Origin: VRUE01 sp963718775
GTDB lineage: Bacteria; Actinomycetota; Thermoleophilia; Solirubrobacterales; 70-9
Assembly: GCA_963718775.1 (NCBI GenBank)
Contig: OY970377.1
Coordinates: forward strand, 186,001-250,000
Length of the DNA stretch: 64,000 nucleotides
Direction of reading: 5' to 3'
How positions within the stretch are numbered: position 1 is the first letter of the stretch; every line of letters begins with the position of its first letter. Positions 24,559 to 33,206 of the stretch are shown piece after piece. The translations under genes and the position numbers were made by a program. Under the pieces are notes generated by a model, which saw nothing but the letters and a program-made list of their open reading frames with translations, made no database searches and was not told the DNA's origin.

Positions 24559-25635
24559 GTGGAAATCGACGCCGGGGCGGCTGCGGGCGACAACAGGCAG
24601 GCGCTGATCCGGCGCCTTGGCCGCATCGCGATCTGGATCGGCGGGGTCGCCCTCCTCCTTGCCCTGCTCGAGCCGCTCGGCGTGCCGGTCCTCGCCTGGA
24701 TCGACGACCTTCTCGACCGCATCGGCGAGGTGCCGACCTGGGCGATCGTCGCCGGCGTACTGCTCGAGAGCGCCCAGACCAGCCTGGCCGCGCTCGCCTG
24801 GTTCGCGATCCTGCGCGCCGCCCTCCCCCAGGCGTCCTTGCCCTTCCGGCTCGTCCTCGCCTCCTACGCCGCGGCGGTGGCGCTGAACAGCTTCCTGCCC
24901 GCCAACCTCGGCACCTTCGTGATGCTGGTGATGTTCACGACGCTGATCGCCGGCGCGACCTTCCCGCTCGTCCTCTCCGGACTGGTCGTCGAGAAGATCC
25001 CCTTCACGATCCTCAACGTCGCTCTCTACCTCTACCTGTTCCTGACGATCAGCGGCTCCTTCTCGATCAAGCTCGGCTTCCTCAGCGACCACGGCGCGCT
25101 GCTGCTCTTCTTGGCAATCGGCGCAATCGTTCTCCTCGTCCTCTTGGCGCGCGTCTTCTGGGAGCGACTGGCAAAGGTCAGGGCCCAGCTGCTCAGCGGT
25201 GGCGCCATCCTGCGCTCGCCGCGCCGCGCCTTCACCCGGCTCTTCCTGCCGGTGCTGGGCAGCTACCTGGCCCGGCTGGCGATCGTCGCCGTCTTCCTCG
25301 GCGCCTACGAGATCCCGGTCAGCTTCCAAAACGTCGCCACCGTCACTGCCTCCAACTCGATCTCGAACAGCGTCTCGGCCACTCCTGGTGGCGTCGGCGT
25401 CACCCAGGCGATGAACTCCGCCGCCCTCTCCGGCTCGACCTCGGTCGCGGACGCGACCGCCTACTCGATCGCCCAGCAGCTGATCATCTCCGCCTGGGAC
25501 GTCCTCTTCGCGATCATCCTCGTCTCCTGGGTCTTCGGCTGGTCCGGTGGCAAGCAGCTGGTCGAGTCCTCCTACGCCGAGGCGAAGGTGAAGAGCCGTG
25601 AGCTGAAAGAGAGCCGCAAACAGCGTAAGCAGTGA
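24559..25635 (+). CDS. YbhN/AglD-like flippase-family membrane protein
   Basis: 358 aa, GTG start. About eight hydrophobic segments spread along the protein, with the conserved LNSFLPANLGTFVMLVMFTT region near residue 115 and SNSVSATPGGVGVTQAMNSA near residue 280. The second region matches the PGGLG-type motif of the lysylphosphatidylglycerol synthase TM region / UPF0104 family. Members flip or transfer lipid-linked substrates; the substrate here is unknown. The C-terminus is a basic cytoplasmic tail (SRELKESRKQRKQ). Confidence 0.75.
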   Translation: MEIDAGAAAGDNRQALIRRLGRIAIWIGGVALLLALLEPLGVPVLAWIDDLLDRIGEVPTWAIVAGVLLESAQTSLAALAWFAILRAALPQASLPFRLVLASYAAAVALNSFLPANLGTFVMLVMFTTLIAGATFPLVLSGLVVEKIPFTILNVALYLYLFLTISGSFSIKLGFLSDHGALLLFLAIGAIVLLVLLARVFWERLAKVRAQLLSGGAILRSPRRAFTRLFLPVLGSYLARLAIVAVFLGAYEIPVSFQNVATVTASNSISNSVSATPGGVGVTQAMNSAALSGSTSVADATAYSIAQQLIISAWDVLFAIILVSWVFGWSGGKQLVESSYAEAKVKSRELKESRKQRKQ

Positions 25636-25651
25636 TCCCCAAGCGGTGCCA

Positions 25652-25671
25652 TACTGGCCAGCTAGCCAGTA
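25652..25671. promoter_or_regulatory. Putative operator upstream of the P450 gene
   Basis: TACTGGCCAG-CTAGCCAGTA, a 20-bp near-perfect palindrome with one mismatched pair, 38 bp upstream of the P450 ATG. The form is typical of TetR- or MarR-type operators. No regulator gene is next to it. Confidence 0.4.
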
Positions 25672-25708
25672 GCTATCGCGCCCCCCAAGCAGCAGCGAGG
25701 AGACTCAG

Positions 25709-26956
25709 ATGGAGACAGCCGACCGCAATCTCGAGGACGTCCTTGTCAGCGAGCGCGAGCACTGGACCGACGGCCCGCCCCACGAGCTCTTCAAAGAGCT
25801 GCGCGGCGGCTGCCCGGTCCACTGGACCTCCAAGATCTCCGAATACCCTCAGTCCCCCGGCTTCTGGTCGGTGACGACCGCGGACGACGTCTACACGGTC
25901 AGCCGCGACTGGCAGACCTACTCATCCGAGCTCGGCGGCATCACCCTGATCACCGAGGTCTTCCCGATCGAGCTGGCGCGGGCGATGTTCATCGGCATGG
26001 ACCCGCCCAAGCACGACCGGGTCAAGGCCCTCTTCCAAGCCGGCTTCACGCCGAAGCGGATCGCCGCCCACGAGGACGAGATCCGCGAGATCGTCGTCAA
26101 GGTCCTCGACCGCCTCGAGGGGCGCGAGACCTGCGACCTCGTCGCCGACGTCGCCCAGCCCGCGGTCTCCCGCGTGATCGGCAGCTTCATGGGCATCCCC
26201 GAGGAGGACGACGCGATCTGGGCCCACCTGATGAACGCGACGCTGGGAGCGAGCGATCCGGAGTTCACGAAGAGCCCGGAGGAGCTCGAAGGCTTCATCG
26301 AGAAGGCAATCGCGGAAATCTTCGAACGCTGCAACAAGCTGATCGCCGAGCGGCGCGCGAACCCAACCGACGACCTGACCAGCGTCCTCGTCAACGCCGA
26401 GGTCGAAGGCGAGAAGCTCGAGGAGCACGAGATCGTCATGGGCTTCTTCCTGCTCGTCGCCGCCGGCAACGACAGCACCAAGGCGACCTACACGAGCGGC
26501 ATGCGGGCGCTGCTCGAAGACCGCGACCAGCTCCAGCTCCTCCTCGACGACCCCGCCCTGGTCCCCGGCGCGGTCGAGGAGGCGCTGCGGATGTTCCCCG
26601 CCTTCGCCCATTTCCGCCGCACCGCGACCAAAGACGCGGAACTGAATGGCCAGAAGATCAAAGAGGGCGACAAGGTGGTCATGTGGTACCCGTCCTCGAA
26701 CCGCGACGAGACGCGCTACGAGGACCCCGATCGCTTCGACGTCCTGCGCAACCCCGAGCACCAGGCCTTCGGCGCCGGCGGCCGCCACTTCTGCCTCGGC
26801 ACCGCGCTGGCCCGCCTCGAGCTGAAGATCCTCTTCGAGGAGACCCTCGCCCGCTATCCCGAGATGACCATCGACGGCGAGCACCGCTTCGTCGAGTCGG
26901 CCTTCCTCAATCAGCTGAAGACGCTGCCGGTACGGCTCGGGCCCCTGGCCCGCTAG
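25709..26956 (+). CDS. Cytochrome P450
   Basis: 415 aa, the size of a soluble bacterial class I P450. The heme-binding loop FGAGGRHFCLG holds the Cys ligand. The I-helix shows VAAGNDSTK, with Asn-Asp-Ser in place of the more common Gly-x-Glu/Asp-Thr acid-alcohol pair, and the K-helix ExxR is EALR. A GAGGAG ribosome binding site lies 6 bases before the ATG. It needs a ferredoxin and reductase, neither of which is adjacent. The sequence resembles CYP families acting on steroids, terpenes or fatty acids, but the substrate cannot be told. Its TAG stop lies in a CTAG shared with the convergent methyltransferase stop. Confidence 0.92.
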   Translation: METADRNLEDVLVSEREHWTDGPPHELFKELRGGCPVHWTSKISEYPQSPGFWSVTTADDVYTVSRDWQTYSSELGGITLITEVFPIELARAMFIGMDPPKHDRVKALFQAGFTPKRIAAHEDEIREIVVKVLDRLEGRETCDLVADVAQPAVSRVIGSFMGIPEEDDAIWAHLMNATLGASDPEFTKSPEELEGFIEKAIAEIFERCNKLIAERRANPTDDLTSVLVNAEVEGEKLEEHEIVMGFFLLVAAGNDSTKATYTSGMRALLEDRDQLQLLLDDPALVPGAVEEALRMFPAFAHFRRTATKDAELNGQKIKEGDKVVMWYPSSNRDETRYEDPDRFDVLRNPEHQAFGAGGRHFCLGTALARLELKILFEETLARYPEMTIDGEHRFVESAFLNQLKTLPVRLGPLAR

Positions 26957-27708
26957 CCGGGCTCCGAGACGACGAGGCAGAGCGCCCCGTCGTACTCGTC
27001 CATCTGGCGCAGGCTGCCGTGCTCCGCGTCCCAGGCGCCGGATTGCAGCGCTGTGGAGAGACGTTCGACGATTCGGTCCTCGACGCCCGGTGGCAGGAGA
27101 GCCCAGACCGACTGCGCGGCCCGGACCTCCGGATCGAGCAGGCCCTCGGGGCGGTTCCAGAAAGCTTCGAAGAAGCCGTCGCTGCAGTCGGCGGGCGTCG
27201 CGATGCGCTCGATACGAGTGCGGCCGCCGAGCGCCACCGCGACGGCATCGAGCGACGGAAACCGTGGCCTCTCGGCGGCAACGCCCTCGGCCAGGTACTC
27301 GTGCTGCCAGTCCGGCAGGCGGTCGAGGTCGAAGGTGAAGACGACGACCGGGCCCCGCGCGACCCGGCGCAGCTCCGCCAGGCCGGCCTCGGGCGGATCC
27401 CAGTGGTGGATCGTCACGCAGGCCATCGCCGCCTCGACGGCATCGTCGTCGAAGGGAAGCGACTCGGCGCTGGCCTCGATCGTCGGGGCTGCGGCCGGCG
27501 AGCGCTGCGCGCGCATCGTCGCGCTCGGCTCGACCGCGAGAACCCAGCGGTCCGCCGGCTCGTAGGAGCCCGTTCCGGCGCCGACGTTGAGGACCGTCCT
27601 GGCGTCGCCCAGAGCGGCGTGGATCCGCGCTTCGATCCGTGGATCCGGCCGCCTATGGCGAGCGTAGGTCCGTCCGTGCCGCTCGTAGTCGACCCGGGGG
27701 CCCATCAC
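26953..27708 (-). CDS. Class I SAM-dependent methyltransferase
   Basis: 251 aa. SAM-binding motif I is VLNVGAGTGSYE and motif II gives VLAVEPSATMRAQR. ASAESLPFDDDAVEAAMACV and the post-motif HHWDPPEAGLAELRRVARGP are the usual signature of the UbiE/methyltransferase type 11 fold. The substrate is not identifiable. It converges on the P450 gene, with the two stops overlapping by 4 bp. Confidence 0.82.
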   Translation of the reverse strand: MMGPRVDYERHGRTYARHRRPDPRIEARIHAALGDARTVLNVGAGTGSYEPADRWVLAVEPSATMRAQRSPAAAPTIEASAESLPFDDDAVEAAMACVTIHHWDPPEAGLAELRRVARGPVVVFTFDLDRLPDWQHEYLAEGVAAERPRFPSLDAVAVALGGRTRIERIATPADCSDGFFEAFWNRPEGLLDPEVRAAQSVWALLPPGVEDRIVERLSTALQSGAWDAEHGSLRQMDEYDGALCLVVSEPG

Positions 27709-27732
27709 CGAATCCTGGCGGGCGAGGACCGA

Positions 27733-28014
27733 CTAAGAACCGAGCAGCTTGGCCTTCTGGGCAGCGAACTCCTCCTCGGTGAGGATGCCCTGCGCTTTCA
27801 GCTCGCCGAGCTCCTTGAGCTGGTCGATCACCGAATCTGCCGCCGCGGGCGCGGCCGGCGGCGGCGCCACCTGCTGCGGCGCTTCCTGTTGCTGCGGGGG
27901 AGCTTCCTGCGCGGCCCAGCGCTCGCCCTGCCGTTTCGAGACCCGGTTGCTCACCGCGGTCGCGGTTCCGGCGATAGCCGCCGTACGTGCCATTCCTCTA
28001 AGTAGTCCCGGCAT
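27733..28014 (-). CDS. SHOCT-domain small protein
   Basis: 93 aa. The last 30 residues (SVIDQLKELGELKAQGILTE, EEFAAQKAKLLGS) are a canonical SHOCT domain, a short helical oligomerisation motif. The first part is Ala-rich (MARTAAIAGTATAVSNRVSK) and could insert in the membrane; a Pro/Gln-rich linker joins them. It sits 12 bp downstream of the DUF6325-like gene, a pairing I associate with actinobacteria. The role is unknown. Confidence 0.75.
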   Translation of the reverse strand: MPGLLRGMARTAAIAGTATAVSNRVSKRQGERWAAQEAPPQQQEAPQQVAPPPAAPAAADSVIDQLKELGELKAQGILTEEEFAAQKAKLLGS

Positions 28015-28026
28015 GAACGTCCCTCC

Positions 28027-28470
28027 TCAGGATCCCGCCTCGGCCGCGTCGAGAGCGGCGAGCACGGCTTGGATTGGAATACGGCCGCTGGCGACGAGCT
28101 GACCGCCCGAGCGGCGCACGGCGGACGCGAACGGCGCCGCCCAGAGATTCTCGAAGACCAGAAGAGCCGCCGAGGTGCCTGCCTCCAGCGTCTCGCCCGC
28201 CTCGGCGATGTCCTCCTCGGAAAGAAGCCCGGAAGAGGCGCCCTCGAAAGCGGCGAACTCGCTGACCGCCTCGCCGAGATCGGAGATCTCCAGCGCGATC
28301 ACCGAGCCCTCCTCGCCCTTGGCGATGAAGGCAAGGTCGATGATGCGGATCACGCCACGATCGACCAGGTCGATCAGGTGCGGCATCGCCTCCCCGGTCG
28401 GCTGGCGTCCCGGCCACTCGACGAGCACGTAGTCGATCGGGCCCATCTCGTCGAACTCTGCAGCGCTCAA
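28027..28470 (-). CDS. DUF6325/DUF1269-like protein
   Basis: 147 aa. Opens with MGPIDYVLVEWPGRQPTGEA, then LVDRGVIRIIDLAFIAKGEE, LEAGTSAALLVFENLWAAPF and a C-terminal SGRIPIQAVLAALDAAE. This is the usual arrangement of the DUF6325 (formerly DUF1269-related) proteins that co-occur with SHOCT genes. A TTG at 28470 is the preferred start, because GGAGGGA lies 6-8 bases upstream; the ATG at MGPID has no such site. It is cytoplasmic by sequence. The function is unknown. Confidence 0.7.
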   Translation of the reverse strand: MSAAEFDEMGPIDYVLVEWPGRQPTGEAMPHLIDLVDRGVIRIIDLAFIAKGEEGSVIALEISDLGEAVSEFAAFEGASSGLLSEEDIAEAGETLEAGTSAALLVFENLWAAPFASAVRRSGGQLVASGRIPIQAVLAALDAAEAGS

Positions 28471-28584
28471 TCCACTCCCTCCGTCGTGATCCACTCGCCG
28501 AGGCGATTCGTGCCAGGAACCCTATCGCTCTAGTCTCTGCCGACCGACCCGCGATCCGCGAACCAAGACACGACTAGGAGCCCC

Positions 28585-29961
28585 ATGAACAAGCCGCTCA
28601 GCCCCGAACAGGCCGCGATGCTCTACGGAAATCGCTTCCTCACCGAGGACGCCCCCGACGGCGACTTTCCCGCCAGCGGCATGTCCTCGCTGGACGCGAT
28701 GCGCCTGGTCGACGAGGAACTGGCGCTGGAGGGCGACCCGCAGCGCAACCTGGCGACCTTCGTGACGACCTGGATGGAGCCCGAGGCGCAGCGGATCATC
28801 GGCGAGAACCTCTACCGCAACTTCATCGACCACGCCGAGTACCCGATCTCGGCCGAGGTCGAGCAGCGCTGCATCCGCATGCTCGCCGACCTCTACCACG
28901 CTCCGGGTGAGACGACCGGCGCCCGCACCCAGGGCTCCTCGGAGGCGATCATGCTGGGCGCGCTTTCGCTGAAGTGGAAGTGGAAGCAGCGCCGCGAAGC
29001 CGAGTCGAAGCCGGTCGACAAGCCGAACCTGATCTTCGGCGGCGACGTGCACGTCGTCTGGGACAAGTTCTGCCGCTACTTCGACGTCGAACCGCGGATC
29101 GTCCCCCTGCAGGAGGACAAATACGTGATCGGGCCGGAGGACGTGGCGCCCCACGTCGACGAGAACACGATCGGCGTCGCCGCCGTGCTCGGCACCACCT
29201 TCACCGGACACGCCGACGACATCGTCGGGATCAACAAGCTCCTCGTCGACCTCAAGGGAGACAAAGGGCTCGACGTGCCACTCCACATCGACGCGGCCAG
29301 CGGCGGCTTCGTCTGGCCCTTCCTCTACCCCGACTCGGAGTGGGACTTCCGGCTCGAGCAGGTGCGCTCGATCAACGTCTCCGGCCACAAGTTCGGGCTG
29401 GTCTACCCGGGCGTCGGCTGGCTGGTCTTTCGCGAGAAGTCCGACCTCGCCGAGGACCTCGTCTTCTACGAGAACTACCTGGGCAAAACCGACGCGACCT
29501 TCACGCTCAACTTCTCGACCGGCGCCTCGATGGTGCTCGCCCAGTACTACAACTTCGTCCGCTACGGACGCGAGGGCTATGCCTACATCATGAAAGCGAT
29601 GCAGGAGAACGCCAGGACCCTGGCCGAGAAGCTGAAGGCGACGGGTGATTTCGAGCTGATCGGCGACGGCGAGGAGCAGCTGCCCCTGGTCGCCTTCAAG
29701 CTCGCCGGCGAAAAGGACTACGACGAGTTCGACGTCTCCTGGCAGCTCTCGGCCGAGCGCGGCTGGATGCTCCCCGCCTACACGATGCCCCCCAACGCCG
29801 AAGAGGTGAAGGTGCTGCGAGCGCTGGTCAAGCAGACGCTGAGCCGCGAGCAGATCGACCGCCTCGCGACCGACATCGAACTCGCCTGCACGACGCTGGA
29901 GAAAAAGGGCGGCGCCCACCCCTCCGAGCGCAAGCAGATGAAGACCAGCGCCGGGTACTGA
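28585..29961 (+). CDS. gadB: Glutamate decarboxylase (PLP-dependent)
   Basis: 458 aa, the GadA/GadB length. It converts glutamate to GABA and CO2, consuming a proton. The PLP lysine lies in INVSGHKFGLVYPGVGW. TQGSSEAIMLGALSLKWKWK and HIDAASGGFVWPF are the cofactor-contact motifs of the family. The C-terminal region (QMKTSAGY) ends without the HT of the E. coli autoinhibitory tail. It has a good TAGGAG ribosome binding site. No GABA antiporter gene follows, so it may serve glutamate catabolism or use a transporter encoded elsewhere. Confidence 0.94.
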   Translation: MNKPLSPEQAAMLYGNRFLTEDAPDGDFPASGMSSLDAMRLVDEELALEGDPQRNLATFVTTWMEPEAQRIIGENLYRNFIDHAEYPISAEVEQRCIRMLADLYHAPGETTGARTQGSSEAIMLGALSLKWKWKQRREAESKPVDKPNLIFGGDVHVVWDKFCRYFDVEPRIVPLQEDKYVIGPEDVAPHVDENTIGVAAVLGTTFTGHADDIVGINKLLVDLKGDKGLDVPLHIDAASGGFVWPFLYPDSEWDFRLEQVRSINVSGHKFGLVYPGVGWLVFREKSDLAEDLVFYENYLGKTDATFTLNFSTGASMVLAQYYNFVRYGREGYAYIMKAMQENARTLAEKLKATGDFELIGDGEEQLPLVAFKLAGEKDYDEFDVSWQLSAERGWMLPAYTMPPNAEEVKVLRALVKQTLSREQIDRLATDIELACTTLEKKGGAHPSERKQMKTSAGY

Positions 29962-29997
29962 GCGGGAGAAGCGCCGCCGACGTTAATCTCGGCATCG

Positions 29998-30285
29998 ATG
30001 CTTGGTATCGAAAACAGCCTGGAAGGGCTCCCAGGCGCCGACCTGGTTCAACGCGGGGTTGAAGATTTGAGTGCCGGCCAGGAATCGGCCGAGGCGCTCC
30101 TCGTTTCCATCGGCGCTCCACGCTTGAGATCGATCGGGCTTGAGCTATCCGCGACGATCACAGATCCTGAGCACAAGCTCTACCGGCTTCTCGTGCTCGA
30201 GAGAGGCGACGCCGCCCACTCGGCATACAACGCCCTGATCCGACGACTCGTCAGCTTCGAGCGAGCGGGCGCATGCGGGAGCTAG
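29998..30285 (+). CDS. Small protein, candidate partner of the overlapping nucleotidyltransferase-fold gene
   Basis: 95 aa, mostly helical, beginning MLGIENSLEGLPGADLVQRG. There is a conserved-looking segment SIGAPRLRSIGLELSATITD and a C-terminal YNALIRRLVSFERA. It overlaps the next gene by 13 bp, which argues for translational coupling. I do not recognise a named family; the position suggests an antitoxin or an accessory subunit of the downstream protein. Confidence 0.6.
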   Translation: MLGIENSLEGLPGADLVQRGVEDLSAGQESAEALLVSIGAPRLRSIGLELSATITDPEHKLYRLLVLERGDAAHSAYNALIRRLVSFERAGACGS

Positions 30286-30812
30286 CCGACTCCGGGCGCA
30301 TCGAGCAATTCATGCGTGAGCTGGGACGGGCCGTCGATGTAGATGGCCGCGTATATCTCACCGGCGGCGCGACCGCGGTTCTCTACGGCTGGCGGGAGAC
30401 GACCATCGATGTCGACATCAAGCTGATCCCCGATCGCGACGAGATTCTGCGCGAGATACCTCGACTCAAGGAGATGTTGAACCTCAACGTCGAGCTGGCA
30501 GCGCCATCGGACTTCATCCCTCTCCCCAAAGGCTGGGAGGACCGAAGCCCCCTTATTCGCCGCGAGGGCAAGCTCTCGTTTCATCATTTCGATCCGGTCG
30601 CCCAGGCGCTCTCGAAGGTGGAGCGCGGACACGATCAGGACCTTCGCGATGTCCAAGAGATGATCGCTGCTGGCCTGGTCAATCCAGCCGAAGCCCTCAT
30701 CCAGTTCAAAGCAATCGAGCCGGAGCTCTATCGCTTTCCGGCTATCGATCCGGCCTCGTTTCGCAAGGCGGTGGATGATCTCTTCAGGGAGCGGCGGGGC
30801 GAGCGGGCTTGA
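30273..30812 (+). CDS. Nucleotidyltransferase-fold protein, DUF6036/AbiEii-like
   Basis: 179 aa. The core YLTGGATAVLYGWRETTIDVDI has the GG...G-W-R-x-T-x-D-x-D pattern of minimal nucleotidyltransferases such as AbiEii, MNT and DUF6036 proteins. The paired Asp residues would bind metal. The remainder (REGKLSFHHFDPVAQALSKV, DQDLRDVQEMIAAGLVNP) matches the HxxD and helical part of the same group. Related proteins act as toxins that modify tRNA 3' ends or as abortive-infection factors. It follows a 95-aa ORF with a 13-bp overlap. Confidence 0.7.
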   Translation: MRELADSGRIEQFMRELGRAVDVDGRVYLTGGATAVLYGWRETTIDVDIKLIPDRDEILREIPRLKEMLNLNVELAAPSDFIPLPKGWEDRSPLIRREGKLSFHHFDPVAQALSKVERGHDQDLRDVQEMIAAGLVNPAEALIQFKAIEPELYRFPAIDPASFRKAVDDLFRERRGERA

Positions 30813-30852
30813 TCTGACCAGCGCCGGAGACTGCGCTGCGCCCAGGCACCCG

Positions 30853-31779
30853 TCACTCAATGGCGAACCCCGCCCGGACAGCGTCGATCAACTCGTGATG
30901 CGGAGGCGAGAACTCCTTGCCTTTGCGGTGGACGAGGTAGACCGGGATCCGCATGTCGGAGCCGGTGATGCGGACCTCGCGCAGCATGCCCAGCTCGAGC
31001 TCCTCGGCGACGGCGCTGCGAAACAGCATGCTCACGCCAAGCCCCGCCCGTACCCCTCGCTTCATCGCCTCGGGGTGGCCGAGTTCGAGCACGACGTCGC
31101 GCTCGGCGGCGCCGAGCGCATTGAGACGGCTGTCGACGAAGCGGCGACGGACAATGCCCTCCGGTGCTTCGATGAATGGCAGCTCGACCAGTTGTGCGGG
31201 CGCGATCTCAGTCACGCGGGGCGCGGCATCCGGCGCCATGATCAGGACGAGCTCTTCGTGGCCTAGCAACTCGGTCTCCAGCCCCGGGCCCTCGGGGTCG
31301 GCATCGGAGACGACGACAGCGAAGTCGAATGCCCCGGCACGCGCATCCTCGATCGTGTGTTCGGTGTCGGAGATGCTGAGGCGCAACTCAACCGCGGGAT
31401 GCGTCCGACGAAATTGGGTGAGCACGGGCGGCAGGCGATAGCTGCCCAGCGACATGCTCGCTCCCAGCGCGACGCTGCCGCGGCTACCGTCCGATAGCCC
31501 GGCGAGGTGGCGGTCGAGCTCGCGGGTACGCGCGAGGACGTCCTCGGCCCACGCGTGCACGACCCGGCCAGACTCGCTGAGGTGCAGCTGGCGACCCTCG
31601 CGATAGAAGAGCTTCGTGCCGACCCGCTCCTCGAGCGAGCGGATGTGCGCGGTGACCACCGGCTGGGCGACGAACAACGCCTCCGCCGCGCGACCGACCC
31701 CACCCAGCTCGACGACTAGACACAGCACCTCGAGCTTGTGCAGGTTGACACGTCGATCGATAGCCAGTTGACGTTTCAT
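30853..31779 (-). CDS. LysR-type transcriptional regulator of the aromatic-acid operon
   Basis: 308 aa. The N-terminal winged HTH is VNLHKLEVLCLVVELGGVGR, AAEALFVAQPVVTAHIRSLE, ERVGTKLFYREGRQ. The effector domain follows (RGSVALGASMSLGSYRLPPV, TEHTIEDARAGAFDFAVVVS). It is divergent from the dioxygenase operon with only 49 bp between start codons, the standard arrangement for a LysR activator that responds to a pathway intermediate and represses itself. ATG 31779 is chosen; a TTG three codons upstream is possible. Confidence 0.88.
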   Translation of the reverse strand: MKRQLAIDRRVNLHKLEVLCLVVELGGVGRAAEALFVAQPVVTAHIRSLEERVGTKLFYREGRQLHLSESGRVVHAWAEDVLARTRELDRHLAGLSDGSRGSVALGASMSLGSYRLPPVLTQFRRTHPAVELRLSISDTEHTIEDARAGAFDFAVVVSDADPEGPGLETELLGHEELVLIMAPDAAPRVTEIAPAQLVELPFIEAPEGIVRRRFVDSRLNALGAAERDVVLELGHPEAMKRGVRAGLGVSMLFRSAVAEELELGMLREVRITGSDMRIPVYLVHRKGKEFSPPHHELIDAVRAGFAIE

Positions 31780-31828
31780 CGCCGACAAAAACGTATTGGA
31801 ACTATGGCTGAGGCTGCGCCACGATCAA
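31780..31828. promoter_or_regulatory. Divergent promoter region between LysR gene and dioxygenase operon
   Basis: The 49-bp gap must hold the operon promoter and LysR site, so both transcripts probably have very short or no leaders; neither start has a ribosome binding site. The AT-richer stretch AAAAACGTATTGGAACTATG at 31786-31805 is the likely core. No convincing T-N11-A box can be fixed by eye. Confidence 0.35.
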
Positions 31829-33205
31829 ATGACCGTGGACCTGCGCGAGGTGATCTCCGACGTGCGCCGAGGGATGATCCCGGCCACCGTCTACAGCGAT
31901 CCAGAGCTCTTCGAGCTCGAGAAGCGGCGGCTTTTCGCGCGGGCGTGGATGTTCCTGGGGCACGAGTCGGAGATCCCCGACCCGGGCGACTACGTCGTGC
32001 GCCGGATCGTCGACGACTCGTTCATCGTCTGCCGCGACGAGGCCGGCACGATCCGCGTGCTCTTCAACATGTGCCTGCACCGCGGCATGCAGGTCTGCCG
32101 CTCGGAGCTCGGCAACACCTCCCACTTCCGCTGCCCCTACCACGCCTGGACCTACAAGAACAGCGGCGAGCTGACCGGGGTGCCGTTTCACGCCGACGCC
32201 TACGGCGGCGAGGCGGGGCTCGCGCGGGAGGGCGTCGGACTGCTGCCAGCGCCCCGCGTGGACGTTTGCGAGGGCCTGATCTTCGCTTCGCTCGACGAGC
32301 ACGTCGCCGACCTCGAGGACTACCTCGGCGACTTCCGCTTCTTCCTGCGCGTCTACCTCGGCCAGAGCGAGGCCGGCGCCGAAGTGCGCGGCCCACAGCG
32401 CTTCGTGGTCAAGTCGAACTGGAAGATCGGCGCCGAGAACTTCTCGGGCGACAGCTACCACACGCCCCACACCCACGCCAGCGTCGTCGACATCAATCTC
32501 TTCGGCGCGCCGAAAGCCAGCAAGCGCAAGGAGGGCGCCTCTTACTTCGCGGGCGCCGGCGGCGGCACGACCTACAAGCTGCCCGACACCGGTTTCCGCG
32601 GCAACCTCGCGCACGTCGGCTACCCCGACGCGATGATCGACGCGATGGAGCGCGCCTGGTCGGCCGAGCACCTCGCGCTCGTCGGCGACGCGCGCTTCAT
32701 GTGCTCGGCAGCGAGCCTCTTGCCAAACCTCAGCTTCGTGCACAACTGGCCGCAGGTGAACGCCGACGGACTCGTCGTCCCGTTCGTCTCGATCCGGCTC
32801 TGGCAACCGATCAGCGCCACCGAAACCGAGGTCTGCTCGTGGTTCGCGGTCGACCGCGGCGCACCCGAATGGTTCAAGGCCGCGTCATACAAGGCCTACC
32901 TGATGTGCTTCGGCTCGTCGGGGATGTTCGAGCAGGACGACGTCGAGAACTGGACCTCGATCACCACGATGGCCGGCGGCCAGATGGCCGAGCGGCTCAA
33001 CCTGCACAGCCGCATGGGCTTGAGGCGCGACGGCGAGACGCTCGTACCGCCGCTCTCGGACTGGCCGGCGCCGGGCCGCGCCTTTGTGGGCTTCGGCGAG
33101 CACAACCAGCGCCAGTTGCTCAGCCTCTGGTGCGACCACCTCGAGGCTGGCGAGGACCTCGCCGGCAGCTCCGGCCAGCCAGAGCGCATGGCGACACTCG
33201 ACTGA
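31829..33205 (+). CDS. Rieske ring-hydroxylating dioxygenase, alpha subunit (phthalate 3,4-dioxygenase-like)
   Basis: 458 aa. The N-terminal Rieske cluster is C-x-H-(17)-C-x2-H: CLHRGMQVCR and then RCPYHAWTYKNSG. The catalytic domain has NWKIGAENFSGDSYHTPHTH, giving the bridging Asp/His set that binds mononuclear iron. The enzyme adds both atoms of O2 to an aromatic ring to give a cis-dihydrodiol. Overall pattern and gene context fit the actinobacterial phthalate 3,4-dioxygenase large subunit. The ATG at 31829 is chosen as the first in frame. The beta subunit gene follows after one base. Confidence 0.9.
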   Translation: MTVDLREVISDVRRGMIPATVYSDPELFELEKRRLFARAWMFLGHESEIPDPGDYVVRRIVDDSFIVCRDEAGTIRVLFNMCLHRGMQVCRSELGNTSHFRCPYHAWTYKNSGELTGVPFHADAYGGEAGLAREGVGLLPAPRVDVCEGLIFASLDEHVADLEDYLGDFRFFLRVYLGQSEAGAEVRGPQRFVVKSNWKIGAENFSGDSYHTPHTHASVVDINLFGAPKASKRKEGASYFAGAGGGTTYKLPDTGFRGNLAHVGYPDAMIDAMERAWSAEHLALVGDARFMCSAASLLPNLSFVHNWPQVNADGLVVPFVSIRLWQPISATETEVCSWFAVDRGAPEWFKAASYKAYLMCFGSSGMFEQDDVENWTSITTMAGGQMAERLNLHSRMGLRRDGETLVPPLSDWPAPGRAFVGFGEHNQRQLLSLWCDHLEAGEDLAGSSGQPERMATLD

Positions 33206-33206
33206 G

